Shown here piece after piece: positions 35,289-44,251 of a DNA stretch of 64,000 bases (the stretch's first letter is position 1; each line of letters starts with the position of its first letter). A model generated the notes under the pieces. It did no database searches. It had not been told where the DNA came from and saw nothing but the letters and a program-made list of their open reading frames with translations. The translations under genes were made by a program, and so were the position numbers. The stretch is taken from the NCBI RefSeq assembly GCF_002113025.1, contig NZ_NEJH01000001.1, forward strand, positions 806,001 through 870,000. Direction: 5' to 3'. This DNA is from Pseudomonas sp. B28(2017) (GTDB lineage Bacteria > Pseudomonadota > Gammaproteobacteria > Pseudomonadales > Pseudomonadaceae).

Positions 35289-35741
35289 ATGAGCAAGATC
35301 GAAAAAGTACTGGCCAGCGGCAAAACCCACACCACTCACAACAACGCAGGCAACACGTCGCGCGGCCATAACGGCAATCTCGACATCGTGCTGTCGTCCC
35401 CTGGCAGTGAAACACCGGCACACGTGCTCACCGCCGTCCAGCCGCACCCGAAAGCAGAGCAACTGTTCGCCGGAGCGTGGTCGGCCTGCTACATCGCAGC
35501 GGTGGGGCTGGCCGCTCAACAATTGAAGGTGACACTGCCGGCCGACACGGCCGTCGACATTGAAGTCGATCTGGGCCAGACCGGCGCGGCGTACTTCCTC
35601 CAGGCCCGACTGACGTTGCGCGTCCCGGGGCTGGATCATGGGGTGGCGACTGAGTTGGCCCACAACGCCGATGCAATCTGCCCGTACTCCAAGGCCACAC
35701 GCGGCAACATTGATGTCGACATCAATGTCTTGACGGCATGA
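35289..35741 (+). CDS. ohr: Organic hydroperoxide resistance protein, Ohr/OsmC family (copy 2)
   Basis: A 150-residue paralogue of the preceding gene, with long identical stretches such as VQPHPKAEQLFAGAWSACY and CPYSKATRGNIDV, and a four-residue insertion near the N terminus (NNAGNTSRGHNG). The two catalytic cysteines, Cys67 and Cys131, are conserved. It has the same GAGGAAA ribosome site and its own operator copy, so the duplicated unit included the promoter. Slight sequence differences could reflect different substrates. Confidence 0.93.
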   Translation: MSKIEKVLASGKTHTTHNNAGNTSRGHNGNLDIVLSSPGSETPAHVLTAVQPHPKAEQLFAGAWSACYIAAVGLAAQQLKVTLPADTAVDIEVDLGQTGAAYFLQARLTLRVPGLDHGVATELAHNADAICPYSKATRGNIDVDINVLTA

Positions 35742-35815
35742 CTCACTCGAAGGCCGGCTCACCGGGGATTTTCCAGGTGAGCTGGCCTTCGGTGTTTATG
35801 CGCATTTCCGATACC

Positions 35816-35827
35816 ATCGCGTACGAT
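35816..35827. promoter_or_regulatory. OhrR-type operator, copy 4 (ATCGCGTACGAT)
   Basis: A palindrome-like site with the same ATCG-N4-CGAT frame, 41 bp before the MarR-family gene, suggesting autoregulation. Confidence 0.55.
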
Positions 35828-35868
35828 GTATAGTCTCGGTCTCGCAAGCTGGACCCAAGAGAACACCC

Positions 35869-36327
35869 ATGAAAAACACCGGCAAGATATCCGCCCTGGA
35901 TCTCAAACTCTCCGACTTCCTGTGTTTTGCGGTCTATTCCACCAACCTGGCGTTCGGCAAGGCCTACAAGCCGATGCTTGAACGGCTCGGCCTGACCTAT
36001 ACGCAATACATCACCCTGGTGGCGCTGTGGGAGGAAGATAACCAGACCGTTGGCAGTCTCGGCGAAAAGTTGTTTCTCGAATCCAACACCCTCACACCGA
36101 TTCTGAAGAAGCTGGAAGCGATGGGTTATCTGTTACGCCAGCGCGACCCGGAAGATGAACGCCAGGTGCGGATCAATCTCACAAAAGAGGGACGAAAACT
36201 GCGTGAAGACCTCTCCGAAGACGGCTTCCCGCAAACCGGTCTTGATCCCGACGACTTCGTGCAAATGCAGAAGGCAATTGTGAAGTTGCGGGGCAATCTC
36301 ATCCGGTCGACGAAAGACAGAGAGTAA
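35869..36327 (+). CDS. ohrR: MarR-family peroxide-sensing repressor OhrR
   Basis: A 152-residue winged-helix regulator. The reactive Cys19 in LSDFLCFAVYS is the conserved peroxide sensor of OhrR. The DNA-binding region is TVGSLGEKLFLESNTLTPIL, with KKLEAMGYLLRQRDPEDER forming the wing. Oxidation of the Cys releases the repressor from operators and induces Ohr. The gene lies directly after the two Ohr genes and behind a similar palindrome, which is the basis for assigning the operators to this protein. Confidence 0.93.
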   Translation: MKNTGKISALDLKLSDFLCFAVYSTNLAFGKAYKPMLERLGLTYTQYITLVALWEEDNQTVGSLGEKLFLESNTLTPILKKLEAMGYLLRQRDPEDERQVRINLTKEGRKLREDLSEDGFPQTGLDPDDFVQMQKAIVKLRGNLIRSTKDRE

Positions 36328-36672
36328 GCCGTATCGAGAAAAGTGAGTGGTCCCCCGATTTCGGAGTGAACTCCCCCCCACTAATGGGTGGTGTTGCTCA
36401 GCAGTATTCGCCTCTTCATTCGCACAATATTTCATTATCCGGCCAATGTTTGCGGGGCATTCAGTTCATCGCCCATATATTGCTGCAAGGGTGGCAGGGT
36501 AATTGCTGTGTGAGGTTGTCCCATTCATGAAAGGTGCAAAGTCGGGCAGCTGTGGAGCTGTCAGTACTCCATTGAGAGATTGCATGTAACCATCGGTTTG
36601 CATCACGAAATACCCTGGCTACTCAATAGAAGTGCTGCAGTCATCCTCTGCGACCGTCCAGGGGAAATGCTC
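36328..36672. other. Intergenic region
   Basis: 345 bp between ohrR and the cytochrome gene. The cytochrome frame is open back to 36580 without a ribosome site. No promoter or RNA was recognised. Confidence 0.35.
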
Positions 36673-38271
36673 ATGAGCCACTCCAAGGTAATGCTGCAGC
36701 GGTTATCGGCATTGATCATTCTATGGACGACGCGCACCCGTTCTTACATGACCTTATTCAATGTCCCGGCAGGCCTCAAGCTGGCCATTGTCGACTTGAA
36801 TAGTTCCCTGGCGGCATTGTTCATACCGTTTTTTCTGCGGATCAGACCTTTCGTCCGTCGTCTTTTGTGTGTTCTGATTTGCCTGCTGACGGTAACGCTG
36901 GTGGCGGCCGACGAGCCTCAGGGCACTGACAATCAGAGTAACGACAAGTGGCTGGAGCCGGCACGCTCCAGGATCATGCATGTGACTGGCGCAATGCCGT
37001 TCTTTCCGCACCGGGCCAATACCCCCGGCAATCTGGTCTTGAATGTGAAGGACTTCGACAACGCCCAGGTCTGTGGCGCTTGCCATACGGAGATCTACAG
37101 GCAATGGCGCTCGTCGATGATGTCCCAGGCTTGGGATGAACCCATCTATCGGGCCTTGCTCAAGCGCGCGAGCAAGGCCACCGAGGGCAAGGTCGATAAC
37201 TTCTGCACCGGATGCCATACCCCGATCGGTCTTACGACCGGGCAGATCAATTCGAAAGTCAACCGCTCCTCGATTGAGGACAGTGCGAAAAATCATCCGA
37301 TGCCAGGGGTCGATTGTGAGACCTGCCACAACATCAGTTCCCGTACGGGCCTCGATAACGGCGCCTACGTTCTGAGCCCCCGAGCGCATGGTAAACCGAC
37401 CAAGTTCGGTCCGCGTGAAGATGCCGTTTCTCCTTATCACGATACCGTGTATTCCGCTCTGCACACGCGCTCGGACTTTTGCGGTACTTGCCACAACGTT
37501 ACTCACCCGTTCAGTAGTGTGGCGGTCGAGCGCACTTATGACGAATGGCAGGAGAGTGCCTACAGCCTTAACGGTGTTACCTGCCAGAGTTGCCACATGC
37601 CGGTTTTTGCGGGCAAGGCCGCGATCATGGGGCCAGATCGCGAGGAGGTCTCCTCGCATTGGTTCAGCGGCGCAAACGCGATGATGCTCAAGCATCTCGG
37701 TCAGGAAGAGGGTGCGCAACGCGCTCGCGACATGCTCGCCCACGCCGGGGAAATAACCTTCCAGCAACTGCCGGCAGCCATCACTCCCGGGCAATACACC
37801 TCGGTAGCGGTTAAAGTGACCAATGTCGGCGCCGGGCACAAGCTGCCGACCGGGTTTCCGGAGGGCCGGGAGATCTGGATCGATTTCCGGGTGCTGGATG
37901 CCAAGGGGGGTGAGCTTTATCGACTGGGTGCGATCAAGGATGGCAAGACCGAGTTCGACACGCGAAATTTCAAAGTGCACATAGGCGACAAGGACGGCAA
38001 TCCGTTGGATGTCGAGGTGTGGAATGCCACGCAAATACTCTCGGACAACCGCATTCTGCCCAAAGGCTACGATATCCGGGAATTCTCCTTCCTGGTGCCG
38101 GCCGACGCCGTCGGGCCGTTGACTCTGACCGCCGAACTGAACTACTGGCCGTTTTCGCAGAAGCTGGCCGACTACCTGCTCGGCAAGGATAAGGTGCAGG
38201 TGGAAATCACCCAGATGGCCAAAGTCACGCAGAGCGTCCCCTTGTCCCCGATCACTGCGTCCCGCCGATAG
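36673..38271 (+). CDS. Five-haem c-type cytochrome, exported
   Basis: A protein of about 532 residues. A basic and hydrophobic segment (RPFVRRLLCVLICLLTVTLVAA) acts as signal peptide or anchor. Five CxxCH haem sites are visible: CGACH, CTGCH, CETCH, CGTCH and CQSCH. The C-terminal third lacks haem sites and looks like a beta-sandwich domain (VKVTNVGAGHKLPTGFPEGR). Such proteins occur among cytochrome c554/hydroxylamine-oxidoreductase-like electron carriers. The redox partner here is unknown. The ATG at 36673 has AGGGGA seven bases upstream; because the signal sequence lies about 55 residues later, a start nearer 36748 is possible. Confidence 0.82.
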   Translation: MSHSKVMLQRLSALIILWTTRTRSYMTLFNVPAGLKLAIVDLNSSLAALFIPFFLRIRPFVRRLLCVLICLLTVTLVAADEPQGTDNQSNDKWLEPARSRIMHVTGAMPFFPHRANTPGNLVLNVKDFDNAQVCGACHTEIYRQWRSSMMSQAWDEPIYRALLKRASKATEGKVDNFCTGCHTPIGLTTGQINSKVNRSSIEDSAKNHPMPGVDCETCHNISSRTGLDNGAYVLSPRAHGKPTKFGPREDAVSPYHDTVYSALHTRSDFCGTCHNVTHPFSSVAVERTYDEWQESAYSLNGVTCQSCHMPVFAGKAAIMGPDREEVSSHWFSGANAMMLKHLGQEEGAQRARDMLAHAGEITFQQLPAAITPGQYTSVAVKVTNVGAGHKLPTGFPEGREIWIDFRVLDAKGGELYRLGAIKDGKTEFDTRNFKVHIGDKDGNPLDVEVWNATQILSDNRILPKGYDIREFSFLVPADAVGPLTLTAELNYWPFSQKLADYLLGKDKVQVEITQMAKVTQSVPLSPITASRR

Positions 38272-38510
38272 CGGCCTATCCGTGTGATCTGCAGCCGAAC
38301 CCTTGGCTGGATTACCCTGCCTGAATTCGCAAAAGTGGAAAATCGGAGGGATTTATTTTTCGGCGCTGAGCCAGGTGCAATTGGTAGCGCCTTCAGGCTT
38401 GCTCCCGAAACATCGGCACCACGACGGTGGACGAGTTTCTGCGACAGGAGCGAGTCGGGGTTCAGGCCTGTGCCGCGCTGGCGAGGCCCAGAACCCTTTC
38501 GACGAGCGGA

Positions 38511-38789
38511 TCAGGCCACACTCGTGGGACTGGCCGGGCTTGCGCCCCATTCGAGGAAGCGGATCTTGTGAACCTCACCCTCGCTGTCTTCGTAGACCAG
38601 GGTCACCGGTACCATACCGGTCTTGTCGGATGTATCGGTGCGCTGCAGTACCCGCTTCACATCGATTTCCATTCCGTAGTGGTATTCGACGGCCGAGACA
38701 TGCGCGCCGGGTTCTTGCAGGCCGTTCTGGTCAAAGACACTGGGTGCGAGACTGGAAATCACGGCACTGACTACTGTGGCAATGTTCAT
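38511..38789 (-). CDS. Small protein of unknown function
   Basis: A 92-residue protein starting MNIATVVSAVISSLAPSVFD, with an acidic, protein-like body (AHVSAVEYHYGMEIDVKRVL, then VTLVYEDSEGEVHKIRFLEW). A GAGG site lies nine bases before the ATG at 38789; the frame extends to 38858 without support. No membrane segment or family was recognised. The plus-strand frame across the same DNA has poorer composition and was rejected. Confidence 0.6.
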   Translation of the reverse strand: MNIATVVSAVISSLAPSVFDQNGLQEPGAHVSAVEYHYGMEIDVKRVLQRTDTSDKTGMVPVTLVYEDSEGEVHKIRFLEWGASPASPTSVA

Positions 38790-39382
38790 AAGGCTGTACC
38801 TCTGTTTTTGTTCGGTTGACAAGGACTTCATGTGACACGCCCTGAAAGTGAAGTTCACTTCACCGCGACGAACGCACCCATCCGAGTCGCCTGTAGTGGC
38901 TTTAGGCTCCCGGCAATTCCCCGTGCTTGACGCCTCTCGACCATTCGTCCTTTAAACGCCGTATTTGTTGGGCCAAACGCCGTTTTTGGATGAGGGCATA
39001 ACATGTCATGACGGATTTTCGCGAAAGGTTTCACGCGTGGATGTGACGTTTCATGAACCGAAAACGGGGGGATCTTCAGTACTCCGGTTGTATGTGCCCG
39101 GGCGCAGGAGAGCGGCTGTTGGTCGGATGAAAGATGGATCCGGGTTTCATGGATCAGTCTGTTCATTGAGGTTTTCAGAAGCTTTTTAAAACAATGGGTT
39201 GGAGCGTGAAGTTCAGGGTCTTGTGATCATGAATGCATATTTGGGCTTGAATTTTCATCCGACCTAAGTCCTATTTCCGAACGCCTGGAGACTGGGACAT
39301 ACAATGCGTGACCGGCGGCGTCCCCGGTTCCCTGCTATTAATCAATGAGTACTCGAGTGCTGATCTTTTTCGGGAGCGCGTC
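38790..39382. other. Intergenic region before the first NarL/kinase module
   Basis: These 593 bp contain overlapping frames on both strands, none with a ribosome site or family. It is the upstream region of the regulator at 39383. Confidence 0.4.
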
Positions 39383-40081
39383 ATGAATCCATTCATCCGC
39401 ATCGGCATTGCCGACGATCATCCGATGTTGCGTGAGGGTGTTGCCAATACATTGAGGAAACGGGCGGATCTTCAGGTCGTGGAGCAGGGCGCCAATGCAG
39501 ACGATGCCAGGGATATTGCCCAGAGGGTGCGTCCGGATGTGATGTTGATGGACGTCAATATGCCGGGCGATGTTTTTGCCGCGGTGCGCTTCATTTCCAC
39601 CCGGCTATCGGGTGTAAAGGTGCTGATGCTGACGGTTTCGGAATCCGAAGATGACGCCTTTATGGCACTGGAGGCCGGCGCTAGCGGGTATGTGTTGAAA
39701 GGTGTCAGCGGACCGGAACTGGTCCTGGCGATCAGGTCGGTTGCCAAGGGTGAGACGTATATCACCCCCGAGTTTGCCAACAAACTGCGCAGTAACAGCA
39801 AGCAACACGAAGCGGAAATTCACAAGGGTGATCTGACCCATCGCGAGGAGCAGGTCATTCGTGAAGTTTCAAAAGGCCTGACCAACAGGGAAGTTGCGTC
39901 AAAGCTGTTGATCAGCGAAAAAACCGTCAAGCACCACATGGGCTGCGTGATGCAGAAACTGCACGCCCGAAATCGTGTCGAAGCGGTCGCGGCTCTGCGG
40001 CGTTATACCGAACACGAAGCTGTCGGGCGCCTGCACATCGGCGCAGGGGAAACACCAATGGATTCCCGGAGCGGCTCCTGA
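39383..40081 (+). CDS. NarL-family response regulator (module A)
   Basis: A 232-residue regulator. The receiver (about 3-120) has IGIADDHP, the phospho-Asp in MLMDVNMPGD and the Lys in GYVLKGV. The LuxR-type DNA-binding domain is LTHREEQVIREVSKGLTNRE, then LISEKTVKHHM. The ATG at 39383 has a GGGAG site; the frame is open to 39308. The gene ends exactly one base before the stop codon of the convergent histidine kinase, its presumed partner. A close paralogue with the same arrangement is at 59841. Confidence 0.93.
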   Translation: MNPFIRIGIADDHPMLREGVANTLRKRADLQVVEQGANADDARDIAQRVRPDVMLMDVNMPGDVFAAVRFISTRLSGVKVLMLTVSESEDDAFMALEAGASGYVLKGVSGPELVLAIRSVAKGETYITPEFANKLRSNSKQHEAEIHKGDLTHREEQVIREVSKGLTNREVASKLLISEKTVKHHMGCVMQKLHARNRVEAVAALRRYTEHEAVGRLHIGAGETPMDSRSGS

Positions 40082-41569
40082 CTAGAGTTTGAACTGTGCA
40101 TTGACCGACGTACCCGTGGCGCCGGAGTCGATGCTGAACAACCCGCCCAGAGATTCAACGCGATAACGCAAACCGGCGAGCCCCAATCGGGTTCTGCCGG
40201 ATGTCTCTTGCAGCATGGCGTCCGCCGCCATGCCTGGGCCACTGTCCCTGACGCTGATGTTCAATACATCATCTAGGTATCGCGCCTGGATGACCTGACC
40301 CTCGCCGTTGGCATGACGGTAAGCGTTGTTGAGGGCTTCTTGCACAAAACGGTACAAACAGAGTTTGAGCGGCAGTGGTGCGGTCTTCGGTAGCGGCCCC
40401 AGGGCTAGTGTGACTTTGGTGCCAGTGCGTTGCTCGTGCCGTTGTGCCACCAGTTGCAACTCTTCCACCAGGCTCACGTCGTTGATTTCCGGAAGTGCCA
40501 GGCCTCGTGACAAATCGCGGACCTCACGCAATGCGTCGGTGGCGGCGCTACGAATGGTTTCCAGTGATTCCTGATCGACGGCGGAGCAGTTTTCGGCCAG
40601 GTCGTCGAGCCGGATCAGAATCAAGGTCAATAGCTGCGCCGGCCCATCGTGCAGGTCTGCACCAATGCGCCTCAAGGTGAGTTCGTTGACACGGGAAAAC
40701 TCCTGGGTAGCCGTCGCTATCTTGCGTTGAAGTTCGGCATTGTTGATGTGTAAACGGGTTTGCTCCTGCAGCCGTAAGTGCAGTGCCACTTGTTGTTGCT
40801 GGATAATCTTGTCACCGCGTCGCACGATGAAGAAAAGCAGCGTCAGCATGGCCAATGTCGCTGCGCCAACGACCTCCCATACCTCCTGTCGGACCCGATT
40901 AACCTCGCGCTTGAGGCTATCGGCCTTTTCATAAAATTCGCCCACCGCGATGATATTCCCGGAGCTGGAATCTCTCAGGGGCGCGTAAATCTCATAGAGC
41001 GGCACGTTGAGCTCGCGCTCGAACTCGTTCTCATCCTCGTCCAGGTCTTTAAGGTCGGTGACCACTTTGCCCTTGAGCGCCTCGGCGATCTCATCCAATG
41101 GAAACTTGCGGTTGGTGATGGCTTTATTCGTGCCGTAGATGACCGTGCCATCCGCTCGCCAGATCTTGACCGAGACAATGTGATGTTTCAGCGAACGGCT
41201 TTCCGTGAGGCGGTCCAGAAACTGGGCACTTGCAGCCGAAAGGCCGTTGTCCCGGCTCATCTCCTGCACATAGGGCTCCAGAAACGTATCCATGTACTGG
41301 GCGCCTGCTTCTGCTGCACTTTGTACCGCGGCATTTTCTATTCGCTCGGTGACCAGATTGCCGACGAAGAACATGGTCAGTCCCAGGATCACCGCAGCGG
41401 CAATCACAAACTGGGTCGAGTGACTCAGCTTGCGCGCCTGGCCCCTGATCCGTATGTGCCAGACTCCATTGCGAACCACGTCGGAAACCGGGGCTGGTTC
41501 GACCAACACCTCAGTCTCCTGGGTGATCAGAGTCTGGTTTTCCGATTCGGCTTTTGCATCTTTTGCCAT
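40082..41569 (-). CDS. Membrane HisKA_3 sensor histidine kinase (module A)
   Basis: A 495-residue kinase. A hydrophilic N-terminal tail precedes TM1 (TQFVIAAAVILGLTMFFVGN). A periplasmic sensor domain of roughly 170 residues is followed by TM2 (GAATLAMLTLLFFIV), a coiled coil, HisKA_3 with the phospho-His in RRIGADLHDGPAQLL, and an ATPase domain (EALNNAYRHANG, VRDSGPGM, GLAGLRYRVESLGG). The ATG at 41569 (MAKDAKAES) is chosen; the frame extends to 41659. It is encoded tail-to-tail with its presumed NarL partner, with no bases between the stop codons. Sequence and layout are closely matched by the kinase at 60597. Confidence 0.92.
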   Translation of the reverse strand: MAKDAKAESENQTLITQETEVLVEPAPVSDVVRNGVWHIRIRGQARKLSHSTQFVIAAAVILGLTMFFVGNLVTERIENAAVQSAAEAGAQYMDTFLEPYVQEMSRDNGLSAASAQFLDRLTESRSLKHHIVSVKIWRADGTVIYGTNKAITNRKFPLDEIAEALKGKVVTDLKDLDEDENEFERELNVPLYEIYAPLRDSSSGNIIAVGEFYEKADSLKREVNRVRQEVWEVVGAATLAMLTLLFFIVRRGDKIIQQQQVALHLRLQEQTRLHINNAELQRKIATATQEFSRVNELTLRRIGADLHDGPAQLLTLILIRLDDLAENCSAVDQESLETIRSAATDALREVRDLSRGLALPEINDVSLVEELQLVAQRHEQRTGTKVTLALGPLPKTAPLPLKLCLYRFVQEALNNAYRHANGEGQVIQARYLDDVLNISVRDSGPGMAADAMLQETSGRTRLGLAGLRYRVESLGGLFSIDSGATGTSVNAQFKL

Positions 41570-41751
41570 CGCCCTGGTTCCCTGATCATCGTGACAAGTC
41601 GGTTGGAAACCCTGCAACCCGACGGATATCCGGAGATTGGCTGTCGGCGCCATGCTCATGACTGACAGTAGTTCACTGCATAGCGATCCGACAGCTTCAC
41701 TGATGGACTACACACCTCGGATGATAGTCAGGTTCATTGCCCTGGCGAAGT

Positions 41752-43017
41752 TCAAGCTTGTGCTGTGCTGACCTTGCCAGTGGCCGTGGAATTTTTCCGC
41801 ACCGCCTGATACAGCAGGCTGGATACCATGAACCCGAGAATGGCCAGCAGACTCATTAGCGAGAAAACGTAGTTGTAGCCCTGTTGACCTGGGAAGTGGT
41901 CGAGTATTGCGCCATAGATGACGTAGGCAAACATGCCAGGCGCATAGCCGATCAGGCAACCAATACCAAAGGCCGAGCCTGTGATGTGCGGGGCAATGCC
42001 GACTTCACCCATGGGGGCCCAGAACACGCCGCGCATGGAAAAAACGATCAGCGCGAAGGAGAGGGTGGCGGCCATGCCGGCGTATATGAAACCCGGGCTT
42101 TTCGGGATGAGCATGATGGCGCCCATCAGCGGCAGTAACGCCAGGAATGCCCATTTCAGATAGCGGCTGGAACTCTTGAACTGCTTGTCGGCAATGAAAC
42201 CGCCGGCAGGGCCGCCGAGGATCTTGAGGAAGTACTGGTTGATGATGCCATAGGCGCCCACCAGGGCCACGGGCAGTTGGTACATGTCCTTGAGGTAGGG
42301 AATGAAATAGGTCAGGCCGCAGTACACGATATAAACCATGAATACGTTGAGGCTGACCAGCCAGATACCCGGCACCTTGATGGCCTCGAGCAGGTTGGAC
42401 AATCCGTTCTTGGGCTTGGCGGTCGACTGGGTATTGCCGCTCTTGAGCAGCAGCCAGGTCAGGGTCCCGGCAAGAATGTCGATGACCGAGTAGAACAGGA
42501 TCGCCGACTTCAGACCGTTTTCACCGGAGCCCATGGCGACGAAGACACCCAGCGCAGAGAAGGCGACCAGGGTATCAATGACGCCACGCCCGCCTTCGAG
42601 CAGGCCGAACAGGCGGCCCTGTTCCTGATCGTCGCCCAGGTTGCGGATGGCTTTGAGCAGCGAAGGCCAAAAGATGCAGTCGGCACACACGGCCAGCAGG
42701 CAGAACACAACCAGCAGATTGCTGAAGGGCGGAAAGGTCGCCAGGTAAAGCCCGAGGCTGCCGGTACCGATCAGGCCGAGGGGGATCAGCTTGCGCGTGT
42801 CGTACCGGTCGGCGAGCATGCCGCCGACCACGAACAGCGCGGTGGCGATGATGGCGTTGGCGCTCAGCAGCACGCCGATTTCAGTGTGGGACAGCCCCAT
42901 GAATTCTTGCATGGGGATGTAGAAGGCGTCTTTGAGATTCGCCAGCTTGTAGATGGTGCCACCACCGAGGATGAGAATCAGGAATCTGAGCCATTTGGCC
43001 TTGTCATGGGATGTCAT
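41752..43017 (-). CDS. MFS transporter
   Basis: A 421-residue major-facilitator protein with about twelve helices. The loop 2-3 signature is GGMLADRYDTRKLIPLG. It resembles sugar-phosphate/YqcE-like permeases in the pattern GLTYFIPYLKDMYQLPVALV and in GVFWAPMGEVGIAPHITGSA. The substrate is unknown. Its gene lies 51 bp after a TIM-barrel isomerase gene on the same strand, so the two are probably co-transcribed and the substrate may be a sugar or sugar acid. A GGAG site precedes the ATG. Confidence 0.9.
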   Translation of the reverse strand: MTSHDKAKWLRFLILILGGGTIYKLANLKDAFYIPMQEFMGLSHTEIGVLLSANAIIATALFVVGGMLADRYDTRKLIPLGLIGTGSLGLYLATFPPFSNLLVVFCLLAVCADCIFWPSLLKAIRNLGDDQEQGRLFGLLEGGRGVIDTLVAFSALGVFVAMGSGENGLKSAILFYSVIDILAGTLTWLLLKSGNTQSTAKPKNGLSNLLEAIKVPGIWLVSLNVFMVYIVYCGLTYFIPYLKDMYQLPVALVGAYGIINQYFLKILGGPAGGFIADKQFKSSSRYLKWAFLALLPLMGAIMLIPKSPGFIYAGMAATLSFALIVFSMRGVFWAPMGEVGIAPHITGSAFGIGCLIGYAPGMFAYVIYGAILDHFPGQQGYNYVFSLMSLLAILGFMVSSLLYQAVRKNSTATGKVSTAQA

Positions 43018-43068
43018 TATTGTTCTCCAGGCGTAATTGGGTAGGCAGTGCCGCTCGGCACATCAGGT

Positions 43069-44139
43069 TCAGGCGTCAGGGCAATGGGCCAGGGTCAACT
43101 CGGCCAGTGTCCGGAACTCGGCCAACAGGCTTCGTACGTAGGCGACCTGGTTGTTTGCCCAACGGTGTTCATCGGCCAGCATTCGCTCCAGCGAGTAGCC
43201 TTCCGGCAGCGCTGTTTCACTCATTTCCCGGTACGCAATGAATGGGTCGGCAGCTTCGTCAAGCTGACGGAACGCCGGAGCGACGTAGTGGTTTTCCTGC
43301 TCGAGAATGAAGGCGATCACTTGCGGGGTTGATTCGCCGAGCATCAGCAGTTCGAAGAACATGCGAGCGTTGGGCAGGTCGTCTTCGGCACAGCCCTGCA
43401 GCACGCCGTAATGCCCGAACCCGTTTTGCTCGGGGACGATGCGTACACCCTTGAGGTGGGTCTGGCGTATGTGCGGCGCCAGGGTGCGCAGTGCCGCAAG
43501 GGGCTGTTCGCAGGCATTGATCATGTTGCCGAAATCGAACAGGGCATGCAGCCGTGGGTGGTTCAGCCGGTTCAGCAGTTGCGCGATTTCAGCGCTCTTG
43601 AGTTCTTCGTGCTGCTCGAAGTCGAAGAACAGGTCGTGCTCGTCTGCCTGTTGCGCGAGGTAGTCGAGGTCTGTCTCGATCAGGTCCATGACCCGGGACA
43701 GCGCCCCTTCGTAGCGTGAGTAGACGCGGATGTTGCGGGTGCCCAGCGCCTTGGCGATGGCGATTACTTGATCGATGTCTTTTTTCAGGGTGCTGCTGAT
43801 TTCCAGATGCACATCCAGCCCGAGTGCACTGGCCTTGGCAGCGAACGCCTGAAGCTGTGCGGGTGTCATTTGACTCAGGCTGTTCGCTTCACCGTCGAGC
43901 AAGTGCAGGCTCAGCCCCTGCAGTTCGTGGCGGTAGGCGAAGTCCAGCAGGTCGCCAGGGGTGACACGGCCGTGGGTCAGGTTGGTCAGCAAGGGGTAGG
44001 CATGCGCAAACAGGCGCAGTTGCCCGAGTCGGTCGAGTAACTGGCGGGCCAGTGCCTCGGTCAGTACGGGGGGAGCCCCGGCCTCGACAGCCTTGTGGCT
44101 GAGCAAGGCGTTGAAGCGTTCCTGGATCTTGTTGTTCAT
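43069..44139 (-). CDS. Sugar phosphate isomerase/epimerase-like TIM-barrel protein
   Basis: A 356-residue AP-endonuclease-2/xylose-isomerase-like barrel. Metal-site type residues are seen in LDVHLEISS, FFDFEQHEEL, HALFDFGNMINACEQP and THLKGVRIVP, spaced as in the family. An AGGAA site precedes the ATG. Transcribed just before the MFS transporter and after a MocR regulator, it probably catabolises the compound carried by the transporter. The exact reaction is not evident. Confidence 0.87.
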   Translation of the reverse strand: MNNKIQERFNALLSHKAVEAGAPPVLTEALARQLLDRLGQLRLFAHAYPLLTNLTHGRVTPGDLLDFAYRHELQGLSLHLLDGEANSLSQMTPAQLQAFAAKASALGLDVHLEISSTLKKDIDQVIAIAKALGTRNIRVYSRYEGALSRVMDLIETDLDYLAQQADEHDLFFDFEQHEELKSAEIAQLLNRLNHPRLHALFDFGNMINACEQPLAALRTLAPHIRQTHLKGVRIVPEQNGFGHYGVLQGCAEDDLPNARMFFELLMLGESTPQVIAFILEQENHYVAPAFRQLDEAADPFIAYREMSETALPEGYSLERMLADEHRWANNQVAYVRSLLAEFRTLAELTLAHCPDA

Positions 44140-44251
44140 TAGAGTCGTTCCTGGTTCAGACGCCGGGTCTACCGGCGCAGCCTTTATCGCGCCAGTCAGG
44201 AACTCTCGATAGATCCATTATCAGCTAAATCATAAGACCACTTGCCTTGCG

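Noticed and set aside
38427..38819. 130-codon plus frame opposite the small minus-strand gene
   Set aside because: The minus strand has a better start, ribosome site and protein-like composition.
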